This document shows positions 5,418 to 11,470 of a DNA stretch of 28,713 bases, piece by piece. This DNA is from a virus. The notes under the pieces were generated by a model. The model was not told the DNA's origin. It ran no database searches and was given only the letters and a program-made list of their open reading frames with translations. The first letter of the stretch is position 1; every line of letters starts with the position of its first letter. Location: IMG/VR virus record IMGVR_UViG_3300013104_000067, positions 1-28,713 of that record, one strand, 5' to 3'. Both the position numbers and the translations under genes were made by a program.

Positions 5418-6095
5418 TCAGTTGAATCGGTCTATTCGATTTCTGAGGTACACCTTGCCGCCGATGACCGTGTTGCGAGGCATAGCGAACGCCGGATAGA
5501 GCGCAGCGTTAGCGCTGACCACGTACACGGCATCGCCCCGATCCTGAAGGGCCTTCACCTGCTGCCCGTTCCCGGTATTGAGCAGGTAGATCCCATCACC
5601 ATCGAAAGAGGTCACCCCAGTGTCGACCATCAAGGACTCGCCGGGGTTGATAACCGGAATCATAGAGTCGCCGCGACCCGTCACCAGCACCAGCCTGCCT
5701 GGTGCCGGAACGAACCCAACAATCGACCGGATGTAGGTGGGCGCGAAGTCCATCGCTCGGACAATGTCCGGAAAATCATCATTGATACGCCCATCCCCCA
5801 TGTCGGCATCTCCGTCCAGCTGTTGGACGCGAACATAGCTTTGGTCGGTCGCAGAAATCGCGACGACATCCACTGTCTCACCCATGCCGAAGTGAGACAG
5901 GGGCTTGCCTGTGAGATGCGCGAGCTTCGGGAGCTTTCGCTTATCGACCTTCCCTGTGCGAAGCCACCCGGAGACAGCCTGCTCCGTCACGCCAAACGCG
6001 TCCGCGACACCTTTTTGTGTCAGCGGGGACTCTTCAATGGCCGAGCGAATGGCGGCCGCCATAGCGGTGTTGTCAAGCATCGCTTGATTGTCCAT
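5418..6095 (-). CDS. CI-like phage repressor, HTH plus S24 peptidase domain
   Basis: A 225-aa transcriptional repressor that should maintain lysogeny. The N-terminal HTH spans about residues 25-50 (LTQKGVADAFGVTEQAVSGWL). The C-terminal LexA-like domain has the catalytic Ser144 in GRGDSM and Lys181 in QQVKAL. No Ala-Gly or Cys-Gly dipeptide, the usual self-cleavage site, occurs between them. The ATG at 6095 is kept; internal Mets at 6080 and 6062 are possible starts and have no better ribosome binding site. The gene diverges from the Cro-like gene, with three AAGCNNNGCTT operators at or near its 5' end, one within its first codons, which implies autoregulation. Confidence 0.92.
   Translation of the reverse strand: MDNQAMLDNTAMAAAIRSAIEESPLTQKGVADAFGVTEQAVSGWLRTGKVDKRKLPKLAHLTGKPLSHFGMGETVDVVAISATDQSYVRVQQLDGDADMGDGRINDDFPDIVRAMDFAPTYIRSIVGFVPAPGRLVLVTGRGDSMIPVINPGESLMVDTGVTSFDGDGIYLLNTGNGQQVKALQDRGDAVYVVSANAALYPAFAMPRNTVIGGKVYLRNRIDRFN
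6075..6085. promoter_or_regulatory. Operator AAGC-ATC-GCTT inside the repressor start
   Basis: This site lies in codons 4-7 of the repressor gene, 43 bp centre to centre from the next operator. Occupancy would hinder repressor transcription just after initiation, as a negative-autoregulation site would. Confidence 0.65.
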
Positions 6096-6108
6096 CGGCC
6101 TATGCGCG

Positions 6109-6136
6109 AATGTAAGAAAGCATTGCTTGACTGCAA
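6109..6136 (-). promoter_or_regulatory. Candidate repressor maintenance promoter (PRM)
   Basis: On the minus strand: TTGCAG (6136-6131), a 16-bp spacer, TACATT (6114-6109). The -35 is poor (3/6) and the -10 fair (4/6), as expected for a promoter that needs activation. The operator at 6118-6128 lies in its spacer. The start would be only about 7 nt before the repressor ATG. Confidence 0.45.
6118..6128. promoter_or_regulatory. Operator AAGC-ATT-GCTT at PR/PRM
   Basis: This site overlaps the -35 of the rightward promoter and sits in the spacer of the candidate repressor promoter. It is 23 bp centre to centre from the site at 6141-6151, the same spacing as the PL pair. Confidence 0.8.
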
Positions 6137-6155
6137 ACTAAAGCAACGCTTAAGC
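6127..6155 (+). promoter_or_regulatory. Rightward early promoter (PR)
   Basis: TTGACT (6127-6132), a 17-bp spacer, then TTAAGC (6150-6155). The -10 is weak by consensus, but the arrangement with two operators copies PL. The expected transcription start, about 6162, falls on or next to the ATG at 6163, so the first message may be leaderless. Confidence 0.65.
6141..6151. promoter_or_regulatory. Operator AAGC-AAC-GCTT at PR
   Basis: The second PR operator lies in the spacer and reaches the -10. With the site at 6118-6128 it forms a pair that would occlude RNA polymerase at PR. Confidence 0.8.
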
Positions 6156-6162
6156 TGGCGTC

Positions 6163-6660
6163 ATGAACCCAATCGCCACCGCCATCGAGAAGTCGGGAGC
6201 CGGTCAAGCCGGAATCGCTCGCCTGTTGGGGGTATCCCCGCAGGCGGTAAACCAGTGGGTAAGCGGCATCAGGCCTGTTCCGTCTCGCCACGTGCTCGCC
6301 ATTGAAGCTGCAAGTGGGATTTCCCGCCATGAACTTCTCCCTGAGGTGTTCGGGCCAGCTCCAGGGGCCGTCGCTCCGCTCAGTTCTGGAACATCCAGTT
6401 CCCAGGCTCCCTCGGTCCTTGTTGACAGTCGCATGAGCAAGCGCGCGCTGCGCGCCAAGCTGGGCCTGAGCACCGACAAGCAGTTGGCCAAGGTTCTGAA
6501 GTTGCCGTTGGAGCAGGTGAGCGGTTGGGCGGATGACGAGATGGTCCCGGCCTTGCCGCAGGTAATGAGGCTGCTTGGACACCCCGTGCAGCTGGAGCCG
6601 GCCAAGCCGGCCAACGACGACCCCGATGCAGACCGCATCGCGCCAATTGAGGTGGCCTGA
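6163..6660 (+). CDS. Cro/YdaS-like regulator with a C-terminal extension
   Basis: A 165-aa DNA-binding protein. Residues 1-65 match the YdaS/Cro-like HTH pattern (IEKSGAGQAGIARLLGVSPQAVNQWVSG, then ISRHELLPEVFG, the usual end of these short proteins). After a Ser/Pro linker, residues about 88-150 add a second helical unit (SKRALRAKLGLSTDKQLAKVLKL..VSGWA), which looks like another HTH-like repeat. Typical relatives are 70-90 aa, so this is a long form. It is the first gene from PR and divergent from the repressor, the classic cro position. No Shine-Dalgarno sequence is visible before the ATG. Confidence 0.85.
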   Translation: MNPIATAIEKSGAGQAGIARLLGVSPQAVNQWVSGIRPVPSRHVLAIEAASGISRHELLPEVFGPAPGAVAPLSSGTSSSQAPSVLVDSRMSKRALRAKLGLSTDKQLAKVLKLPLEQVSGWADDEMVPALPQVMRLLGHPVQLEPAKPANDDPDADRIAPIEVA

Positions 6661-6661
6661 T

Positions 6662-6826
6662 ATGCGATGGCTTCGCGATGCGCTGCGCAGATGGCTGGTG
6701 CCTGAGATTGGTGAGATCCGTTCGACGCAAGAACGCCTGTTGGCTGATGAGCGAAAGAGGGCGATCCGAGAGCACCTGCGGACCGCCCCGAACGACGCGC
6801 TCAGCGAGCGGAGAACTCTGCGATGA
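6662..6826 (+). CDS. Short basic phage protein
   Basis: A 54-aa, Arg-rich helical protein (MRWLRDALRRWLVPEIGEI, then a charged helix). The ATG at 6662 overlaps the end of the Cro-like gene region, one base after its stop, so translation could be coupled. Its 3' end overlaps the leftward gene 6801-7022 tail to tail by 26 bp. No function is assigned. Confidence 0.5.
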   Translation: MRWLRDALRRWLVPEIGEIRSTQERLLADERKRAIREHLRTAPNDALSERRTLR

Positions 6827-7022
6827 GGCGCTTCATTTCCAGCATCTCCTCGAGCGCGCTGCGCAGTGCGGCCGGCATCGTTAGCACGGCAACCGACTCC
6901 CCATTGATCAGGACTTCCTCGACGTCCTCCGGGAATGTCGCTCGGGCTGTGTTGAGTCGGATATCCCTCGCGCGCTGGCTCAACAGCAACGCCTGGATGT
7001 TCTCCAGCAGCTCTTCCTTCAT
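6801..7022 (-). CDS. Small leftward protein with hairpin-covered start
   Basis: A 73-aa acidic, mostly helical protein (MKEELLENIQALLLSQRARDIRL..., a short beta segment EEVLINGESVAVL, and a C-terminal helix ALEEMLEMKRLIAEF). The ATG at 7022 has an unusually strong AAGGAGG site 5 nt upstream, which supports this start and the gene. It points against the flow of the rightward early operon, so PR transcription would be antisense to it. The ribosome binding site and start lie in one arm of a perfect 16-bp inverted repeat. I recognise no family; a small regulator or antitoxin-like protein is possible. Confidence 0.7.
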   Translation of the reverse strand: MKEELLENIQALLLSQRARDIRLNTARATFPEDVEEVLINGESVAVLTMPAALRSALEEMLEMKRLIAEFSAR

Positions 7023-7081
7023 GTCGCCCTCCTTGCGGGCTGTGTTGTTGGCACATCCAGCGTAGCGCAAGGAGGGCGACA
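7022..7081. repeat. 16-bp perfect inverted repeat over a ribosome binding site
   Basis: TGTCGCCCTCCTTGCG (7022-7037) and CGCAAGGAGGGCGACA (7066-7081) are exact reverse complements, 28 bp apart. On the minus-strand mRNA the 5' arm is an anti-Shine-Dalgarno and the 3' arm holds AAGGAGG and the A and T of the start codon of the 73-aa gene. Folded, it would hide the ribosome binding site. It could instead, or also, be a protein-binding dyad. Confidence 0.85.
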
Positions 7082-7178
7082 CCCGTCGTCCGTGAGTTGT
7101 TGATCTCCATGGCGCCCATCGTGCGCCGCCCGGCCCCAACCCGAAACCCTGAAAAGCCGTCCCTCCCAAGGTGACCCG

Positions 7179-7709
7179 ATGACCTGCCGTACTTCCTCGC
7201 TCAACTGGCTCGACAACCTCTACAACTCCGTGCGCGAGACGCCGGGAGGTGTGGAGGCTGCAGCTGCGTACCTGGCCCAGCGCCGGGGCAAGTCGATGCA
7301 TCCCGAGACGCTGCGCGCCAAGTTGCGCGGTCTGGAGGGTGAGTCGGTGACGCTCCAGATCGCCGAGTTGCTGACCGAGTGGATGCAGGAACAGGCGGGC
7401 GGTGGTGAGCGTGCGCTGGGTTGGCTGCAGTCGTTGGTAGCGCGTTTCGGCATGGCCGCCGACGTGGTGCCGCCGGCGCCGGAGGGCGGCTGGTCCGACG
7501 AGATCGGCGCCATCCAGATGAAGCTGCTGGAGATCACCAGTCGGGTCGGGAAGCTGTCCGGTACTGCGGTGGAGGCCATCGCCGACTCGACCATCACGAA
7601 CGCAGAGGCCGAGCAGATGATTGCCGAGATCCGCGCGCTGCGCACGATGGCCAATCGCTTGGAGCGCAACGTCGCGCGGGCTGCGGCGAAGGGGAGGGTG
7701 GCGCGATGA
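7179..7709 (+). CDS. CII/YmfL-family phage regulator
   Basis: A 176-aa protein matching the phage regulatory CII/YmfL pattern. The N terminus LNWLDNLYNSVRETPGGVEAAAAYLA is followed by the conserved MHPETLRAKLRGLEGESVTLQIAELLTEWMQ, an HTH that binds DNA. The rest is helical (EIRALRTMANRLERNVARAA). Family members are transcriptional regulators between the immunity genes and replication genes. The ATG at 7179 has AAGGTG upstream, and the stop overlaps the next start (ATGA). In lambda terms it fits the cII position and may activate lysogenic promoters. Confidence 0.8.
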   Translation: MTCRTSSLNWLDNLYNSVRETPGGVEAAAAYLAQRRGKSMHPETLRAKLRGLEGESVTLQIAELLTEWMQEQAGGGERALGWLQSLVARFGMAADVVPPAPEGGWSDEIGAIQMKLLEITSRVGKLSGTAVEAIADSTITNAEAEQMIAEIRALRTMANRLERNVARAAAKGRVAR

Positions 7710-8017
7710 ACCATCCTGCGCGATCCACCGATCCCAGCACCAGCCACGAGGCCGCACGCCACGTTGTGCACAGTGGTCTCCAGGCCGATCAGCAAGCCGT
7801 GGCGCTTGCGGCCGTAAAGTTCGCGTCGGGCCTGACCAGCCATGAACTGGCGCAGAGAACAAACCTCGACCGCTACATGCTCGCGCGACGCTTGCCGGAG
7901 CTGGCGGAGGAGGGCCTTGTATGGCGCGGCCCGAAGAAGCCCTGTGCGGTAAGCCGCCGCAGCGCTTGCACCTGGTGGGCCGTTGCGCCGGGCCAGACGT
8001 ACCCGATGGCGGTCTGA
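7706..8017 (+). CDS. Winged-helix phage protein before the replication genes
   Basis: A 103-aa protein starting MNHPARSTDPSTSHEAARHV. A winged-helix segment follows (AVALAAVKFASGLTSHELAQRTNLDRYMLARRLPELAEEGLVWRG), then a Cys-containing strand ending WWAV. From memory this 'STSHEAA...' protein is common in phage early regions. It probably binds DNA in control of early transcription or replication, but the role is unproven. It is coupled to the CII-like gene and is 3 bp from the O-like gene. Confidence 0.7.
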   Translation: MNHPARSTDPSTSHEAARHVVHSGLQADQQAVALAAVKFASGLTSHELAQRTNLDRYMLARRLPELAEEGLVWRGPKKPCAVSRRSACTWWAVAPGQTYPMAV

Positions 8018-8020
8018 CCC

Positions 8021-8899
8021 ATGAGCATTTCCCTGATGACCGCCGCGTGGCGTCTTGACCTGCCGGCGTCGCCAAAGCTGGTGCTACTGGCCCTGTGCGA
8101 CTGGGCGAATGACGAGGGTGCCAGCCTGCATCCGTCCGTCAAGGCGGTGGCAATCCGCGCGTCGATGAGCGAGCGCAATGCCAAGCGGGTTCTGCACACC
8201 CTGATCGAGGCCGGGTGGCTCTCGGTGGTGGGCAATTCGCTGGGTGGAAAGCCCGGTATGACGCGGCAGTACCAGCTCAACGCTGCGGCGATCATGCGGG
8301 GTGGACTCACCCCGACGGGTGACAACTTGTCACGGGTGACAAATCCCGCAGGGACGGGTGACACCACGGGCAAGGGACGGGTGACAAATGGAGCAGAGAC
8401 GGGTGACACGGGTGTCACCCAAACCACCATAGATCCATCAGTAGAACCACCAAAAGCAAAGAAGCGCGCAAGCGCGCCGCTCGTGGTCGCGGTGGATCTC
8501 GATTTCTCGACCTGGCCCAACCCGCCTTCACCGCAAGTCCTCGGTGACTGGCTCCACCTCCGCCGCCAGCGCCGCGCCCCGGTCACACCGACGGTGCTGG
8601 AGGCATTTGGCCGCGAGCTGCATCTGGCAGCGGCCCTGGGCTTGACCGTCGATCAGTGCCTGGCGAAGTGCTGCACCCGCAACTGGCAGGGCTTCGAAGC
8701 CGCATGGCTGGAGCGCGACATTCCGACCAACTCCCGAACCACTGGAGGTTCCAATGCAAGCCATCACGTCGGTTCTGCCGGCCGCACCGACCAGCTCCAC
8801 CAGCAGTTCCTCGCCGGTCGACGGGGCCAAGGCGGTGGTGGCGGGCTTGGCGGCGATGCCGGAGAGGTCATCGACGGAGATTTCAGCGTCGTCCGCTGA
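8021..8899 (+). CDS. O-like phage replication initiator
   Basis: A 292-aa protein. The N-terminal 95 residues form a winged-helix primase/replication-initiator domain (TAAWRLDLPASPKLVLLALCDWANDEG..LHPSVKAVA...RVLHTLIEAGWL). A low-complexity linker at about residues 97-145 contains repeated TGD and RVTN units, because its DNA carries the origin iterons. A C-terminal domain follows (TWPNPPSPQVLGDWLHLRRQRR...CTRNWQGFEAAWLERD). This is the organisation of lambda O, which binds iterons in its own gene and recruits the helicase loader P. The last 146 bp overlap the P-like gene, encoding a Gly-rich tail. Confidence 0.85.
   Translation: MSISLMTAAWRLDLPASPKLVLLALCDWANDEGASLHPSVKAVAIRASMSERNAKRVLHTLIEAGWLSVVGNSLGGKPGMTRQYQLNAAAIMRGGLTPTGDNLSRVTNPAGTGDTTGKGRVTNGAETGDTGVTQTTIDPSVEPPKAKKRASAPLVVAVDLDFSTWPNPPSPQVLGDWLHLRRQRRAPVTPTVLEAFGRELHLAAALGLTVDQCLAKCCTRNWQGFEAAWLERDIPTNSRTTGGSNASHHVGSAGRTDQLHQQFLAGRRGQGGGGGLGGDAGEVIDGDFSVVR
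8315..8465. other. Phage replication origin with iterons inside the O-like gene
   Basis: Five direct copies of ACGGGTGACA start at 8315, 8332, 8354, 8377 and 8399 (steps of 17, 22, 23 and 22 bp). Two perfect dyads include this core: TTGTCAC-GG-GTGACAA at 8327-8342 and GGGTGACAC-GG-GTGTCACCC at 8401-8420. An A-rich tract, about 59% A+T by hand count against mid-30s for the surroundings, follows at 8421-8465 as a likely unwinding region. The helical 22-bp phasing and place in the linker of O match lambda ori. Confidence 0.88.
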
Positions 8900-9467
8900 G
8901 CCCCTCAGCGAGGAGGTTGGCGATTACCTGTTCACGTTCTGGAAGCAGATGGGCTCGATGTTTCCGGGCACCTGGGAGCGCCAGAACGGAGTGGCACCGG
9001 TGAACAAGGCTGGTGTTCTGACCATTGCGGGCAACACCTGGTTTCAGGTGCTCAAGGGCCGAAGCCGCGCGCTGCATGCACGGGGCATGGCCTGTTGCCT
9101 GAGCGAGGGCAGGGAGTGGCCGCCGAACCCGGGCAGGTTCTTGGCGATGTGCCTGGACATTCCGGTCATGACCGCTGTGGAGCGGGAGATGGTGCCGGGG
9201 CGTCCGCAGAGCGGCTTCACAGTGCTGGTTCGCTCGATGTTGGACCTGCACGTCTACGCCAGCGCAGACAACGGGTTCCAGCAGCGCCAGATGCTGAGCG
9301 AGGCCTACGAACGCGCGGTGCGCCATGTGGTGGAAGGCAAGCCGGTGCCGGAGCCGGTGCTGGCAATCGAACAGGAGAAGCACGGCGTTCGGCCGGTCCG
9401 CGATCGCGAGTTGGCGCGCGCTGCGATGGAGCGGGCTGCCGCAGAACTGAACTTCGATGGTGACTGA
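8754..9467 (+). CDS. P-like replication protein (helicase loader)
   Basis: A 237-aa protein with a Ser/Pro/Ala-rich N terminus of about 50 residues, then the recognisable P-type core YLFTFWKQMGSMFPGTWERQNG, and a helical region with ARGMACCLSEGREWPPNPGRFLAMC. The C terminus is charged and helical. Lambda P-like proteins deliver host DnaB to the origin-bound O protein. The ATG at 8754 has GGAGG 5 nt upstream and overlaps O by 146 bp in another frame; the internal ATG at 8856 has no such signal. The order O-P after a CII-like gene is typical of lambdoid phages. Confidence 0.8.
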   Translation: MQAITSVLPAAPTSSTSSSSPVDGAKAVVAGLAAMPERSSTEISASSAEPLSEEVGDYLFTFWKQMGSMFPGTWERQNGVAPVNKAGVLTIAGNTWFQVLKGRSRALHARGMACCLSEGREWPPNPGRFLAMCLDIPVMTAVEREMVPGRPQSGFTVLVRSMLDLHVYASADNGFQQRQMLSEAYERAVRHVVEGKPVPEPVLAIEQEKHGVRPVRDRELARAAMERAAAELNFDGD

Positions 9468-9657
9468 GGCGGAACTGGCCCAGGCCGAGCAGGCCGGGAG
9501 CTGGGCGCGGGACGCTTGTCGGGATCGGGAGTCGGCACCGCGGTACGAGATGGGCCAGGACGGCGTCAGGCGCCGTCGGCGCTGGCAGGCAGGTTGGGAC
9601 AAGCGGGACCTGGAACTGAGCGCGGCACGCCGCATCACGACGAGGAAGAAGCGCTGA
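9457..9657 (+). CDS. Small charged hypothetical protein
   Basis: A 66-aa protein, acidic at the N terminus (MVTEAELAQAEQAGSWARDACRDRES) and very basic at the C terminus (RRRRRWQAGWDKRD...TTRKKR). The ATG at 9457 overlaps the end of the P-like gene; a GTG at 9460 is an alternative start. Its stop overlaps the start of the Ref-like gene (TGATG). It may bind nucleic acid by charge; no family is recognised. Confidence 0.55.
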   Translation: MVTEAELAQAEQAGSWARDACRDRESAPRYEMGQDGVRRRRRWQAGWDKRDLELSAARRITTRKKR

Positions 9658-10025
9658 TGTGGTCGAAAGCACCGCCACGGACGAAGGAAGAGGGCGCCCG
9701 GATCGAGCTGGCCAAGACCGGGCCGTGCATGGCCTGTCTGGCGCTGCTGGAGCAGCAGCTGTTGGAAGCCGAGCTGGTGGTTTACGGCTGCGATTACAAC
9801 CACGCCAAGAGCGGCAACCGGCGGCGCGGCCACTTCTTCGGCTTCGCGCTCTGTGTATGGCACCACCGCCGCATTCCGATGGAGGGGAACACCTTCGCGA
9901 CGATGCGCCAGATCTACGGCCCGAGCCTGTTGGATGGCTCGCGGACCTTCCACGAAACCTACGGATCTGATGACGACCTGATCGAGCAGCAGACCTATAT
10001 CAACGAACTGAGGGCGACGGCATGA
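9657..10025 (+). CDS. Ref-like HNH nuclease (RecA-dependent recombination enhancer family)
   Basis: A 122-aa protein with the hallmarks of the P1 Ref catalytic domain. Residues Cys24 and Cys27 (CMAC) form part of a zinc site, His49 lies in CDYNHAKSG, and RRGHFFGFALCVWHHRR carries His59, Cys66, His69 and His70. It ends with GPSLLDGSRTFHETYG, the usual Ref tail. Ref cuts DNA in a RecA-filament-dependent manner. The N-terminal disordered basic part of P1 Ref is mostly absent. It sits among replication genes, where phages commonly keep recombination (ninG-type) functions. The start at 9657 overlaps the upstream stop. Confidence 0.8.
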   Translation: MWSKAPPRTKEEGARIELAKTGPCMACLALLEQQLLEAELVVYGCDYNHAKSGNRRRGHFFGFALCVWHHRRIPMEGNTFATMRQIYGPSLLDGSRTFHETYGSDDDLIEQQTYINELRATA

Positions 10026-10231
10026 AGAAGACGAAGGCACTGGCACCGAGGTTGAACCCTCAGATCGCGCCCAGGGAGCGGCGGATGGACCACAACACGG
10101 TGTCCCGTCCCAAGCGAAGGAAGCCCGGCACGCTGGCGGCCGGCCAAGTCGAGACGGTAGAGCAGTTCGAGGCTCGTGGTGGACAGGTGCAGCGCCTTCC
10201 GGCCAACTGGGAGATGGGACATGCAAGTTGA
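10022..10231 (+). CDS. Small basic hypothetical protein
   Basis: A 69-aa, strongly basic protein (MKKTKALAPRLNPQIAPRERR..RPKRRKPGTL) ending in VEQFEARGGQVQRLPANW. The ATG at 10022 overlaps the Ref-like stop (ATGA), and its 3' end overlaps the next gene by 11 bp. The 'IERLP/VQRLPANW' type ending is familiar from memory as a recurrent short phage protein without known function. Confidence 0.6.
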   Translation: MKKTKALAPRLNPQIAPRERRMDHNTVSRPKRRKPGTLAAGQVETVEQFEARGGQVQRLPANWEMGHAS

Positions 10232-10649
10232 CGTTTTTGGGGTGTACGTTCGCGCTGAGCTCGACCACTGGGGAAGGGAGTTCGCACTTCACCGGGATTG
10301 CGCTGAGCTAGGTCACCAAGCGAGGAACCTCCTACAGGTCTTGATTGAGCACAAAGGTGATCTAGCAGGAAGGGTCAAGGGTTACAAGCCGATCGAGTCT
10401 GATGCGCGGGCGCAGAGAATAGAAGACATCGTCACTTCAATTGCTCGAGACAGCATCGTGATGGCGTGTTGCCTGCGTGCTTACCACTGTGGCTTGGGGA
10501 GACGCAAAGTGGAGCGCTTTGACACTGCGCTCAGACTTCTGGCGAACTGCTCTCAAAGGCCGATATCTAACCGCCAATATCTCAGTTTGGTTGAGCTTGG
10601 CTTCCAGCGTGTTCGCGGCCGACTAGAAGCTTGCGCGATCGCTGCGTAG
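10221..10649 (+). CDS. Candidate late antiterminator (Q position), unproven
   Basis: A 142-aa protein. The start is the ATG at 10221 (MQVDVFGVYVRAELDHWG); the in-frame extension to 10176 is inside the upstream gene. The central part ARDSIVMACCLRAYHCGLGRRKVERF and the C terminus SNRQYLSLVELGFQRVRGRL look like a small helical DNA/RNA-binding protein. GC is visibly lower than in O or P. It is the last gene of the early rightward operon, where lambdoid phages keep Q, and a promoter-terminator pair lies downstream. The function rests on position; I cannot match Q by sequence. Confidence 0.6.
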   Translation: MQVDVFGVYVRAELDHWGREFALHRDCAELGHQARNLLQVLIEHKGDLAGRVKGYKPIESDARAQRIEDIVTSIARDSIVMACCLRAYHCGLGRRKVERFDTALRLLANCSQRPISNRQYLSLVELGFQRVRGRLEACAIAA

Positions 10650-10679
10650 AATTGCGTCGAATTCTAAGCGGAGCAGGGG

Positions 10680-11465
10680 ATGGCGGCGCACGTTGAGCAC
10701 GAGTTTAGGGGGAAGTTCGTCCTGGAAGAGGAGCATCTTCGCAAGCTCGATCAGATGATAGGGCAGAAATGCCCTGCTGGAGGTAGGTATCGACTGGCCA
10801 TTAAGAGGTCGGACTCTGCAGCCTATACCACGGATCAAATCGATGAGGTGTGTGCGGAGGAAAATGGAGCTTCAGCCGCGATTTCCTCGATAAGCTATTT
10901 GGTTGAATCTGAGTGGTTGTCAATTAAGTTGGAGTTCGTGCGGGGGAAGAAGGCAAATCTTGAAGTGGTCGGTGATGATCGTGGCGAGGTCTTCCTTATC
11001 GCAGGGGACCTGCGTTCGTACATCGATGCCGAAATCATGAAGTGGCGAGCCATTTCTAGGAAGGGTGTTCTTTCCTACGTGGTCCCAGCCTTGATGTTCA
11101 TCGCGTTGGGTGTCGTTTTCGGTTTTACTTTCTTTAACCAGGCATCTTCAGCTGAAATAAGCGCGGCCTTAGCTAGTCGCGATCTTCATGCGAAGCTTGA
11201 TTTCCTTATCTCTCAGCGCCCTGAGACGCGCATTACAGCCTTCTCTTGGGTAATGGGGGTTCCTTTCGTTGTAATGGGGATTACCATCTTCGATCTGCAT
11301 ACGCGGCTTATCAATTTTCTTTATCCGCTTGACGACTTCTTTATCGGGAAGAAGAAGGCGCTTCTCCAAAAGAAGGCGACTCTGCGGCAGAATATATTCT
11401 GGATCGTGATAGTGACGACCTTGATCTCTGTTGCCGTCGCTAAGCTCTTTCAACAGAAGGCGTGA
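10680..11465 (+). CDS. Low-GC membrane protein with N-terminal soluble domain
   Basis: A 261-aa protein of unknown family. Residues 1-125 are a charged soluble domain with beta-like segments (YRLAIKRSD, SIKLEFVRGKKANLEVV, GEVFLIAGDLRSYID). Hydrophobic segments lie at about 130-152, 186-206 and 239-257, and Lys-rich stretches (GKKKALLQKKATLRQ) predict cytoplasmic loops. The ATG at 10680 has GGAG about 8 nt upstream. It stands alone between early and late genes, just before the late promoter, and is clearly lower in GC than its neighbours. It looks like an acquired accessory gene; exclusion of other phages is possible. A holin role is unlikely at this size. Confidence 0.7.
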   Translation: MAAHVEHEFRGKFVLEEEHLRKLDQMIGQKCPAGGRYRLAIKRSDSAAYTTDQIDEVCAEENGASAAISSISYLVESEWLSIKLEFVRGKKANLEVVGDDRGEVFLIAGDLRSYIDAEIMKWRAISRKGVLSYVVPALMFIALGVVFGFTFFNQASSAEISAALASRDLHAKLDFLISQRPETRITAFSWVMGVPFVVMGITIFDLHTRLINFLYPLDDFFIGKKKALLQKKATLRQNIFWIVIVTTLISVAVAKLFQQKA

Positions 11466-11470
11466 CATCA

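Noticed and set aside
7023-8075. Upstream in-frame extension of the 73-aa leftward gene
   Set aside because: The strong AAGGAGG site at 7022 fixes the start; the extension is antisense to the CII-like and winged-helix genes.
8401-8420. 20-bp palindrome as a terminator
   Set aside because: No T tract follows and it shares the iteron core, so it is treated as part of the origin.
8315-8420. Short regularly spaced repeats as a CRISPR array
   Set aside because: Ten-bp repeats with 7-13 bp spacing lie within a coding linker; far too short for CRISPR repeats and spacers, and no cas genes are present.
8883-10292. 469-codon minus-strand frame across P-like, Ref-like and neighbouring genes
   Set aside because: Covers several well-supported rightward genes and has no recognisable protein content.
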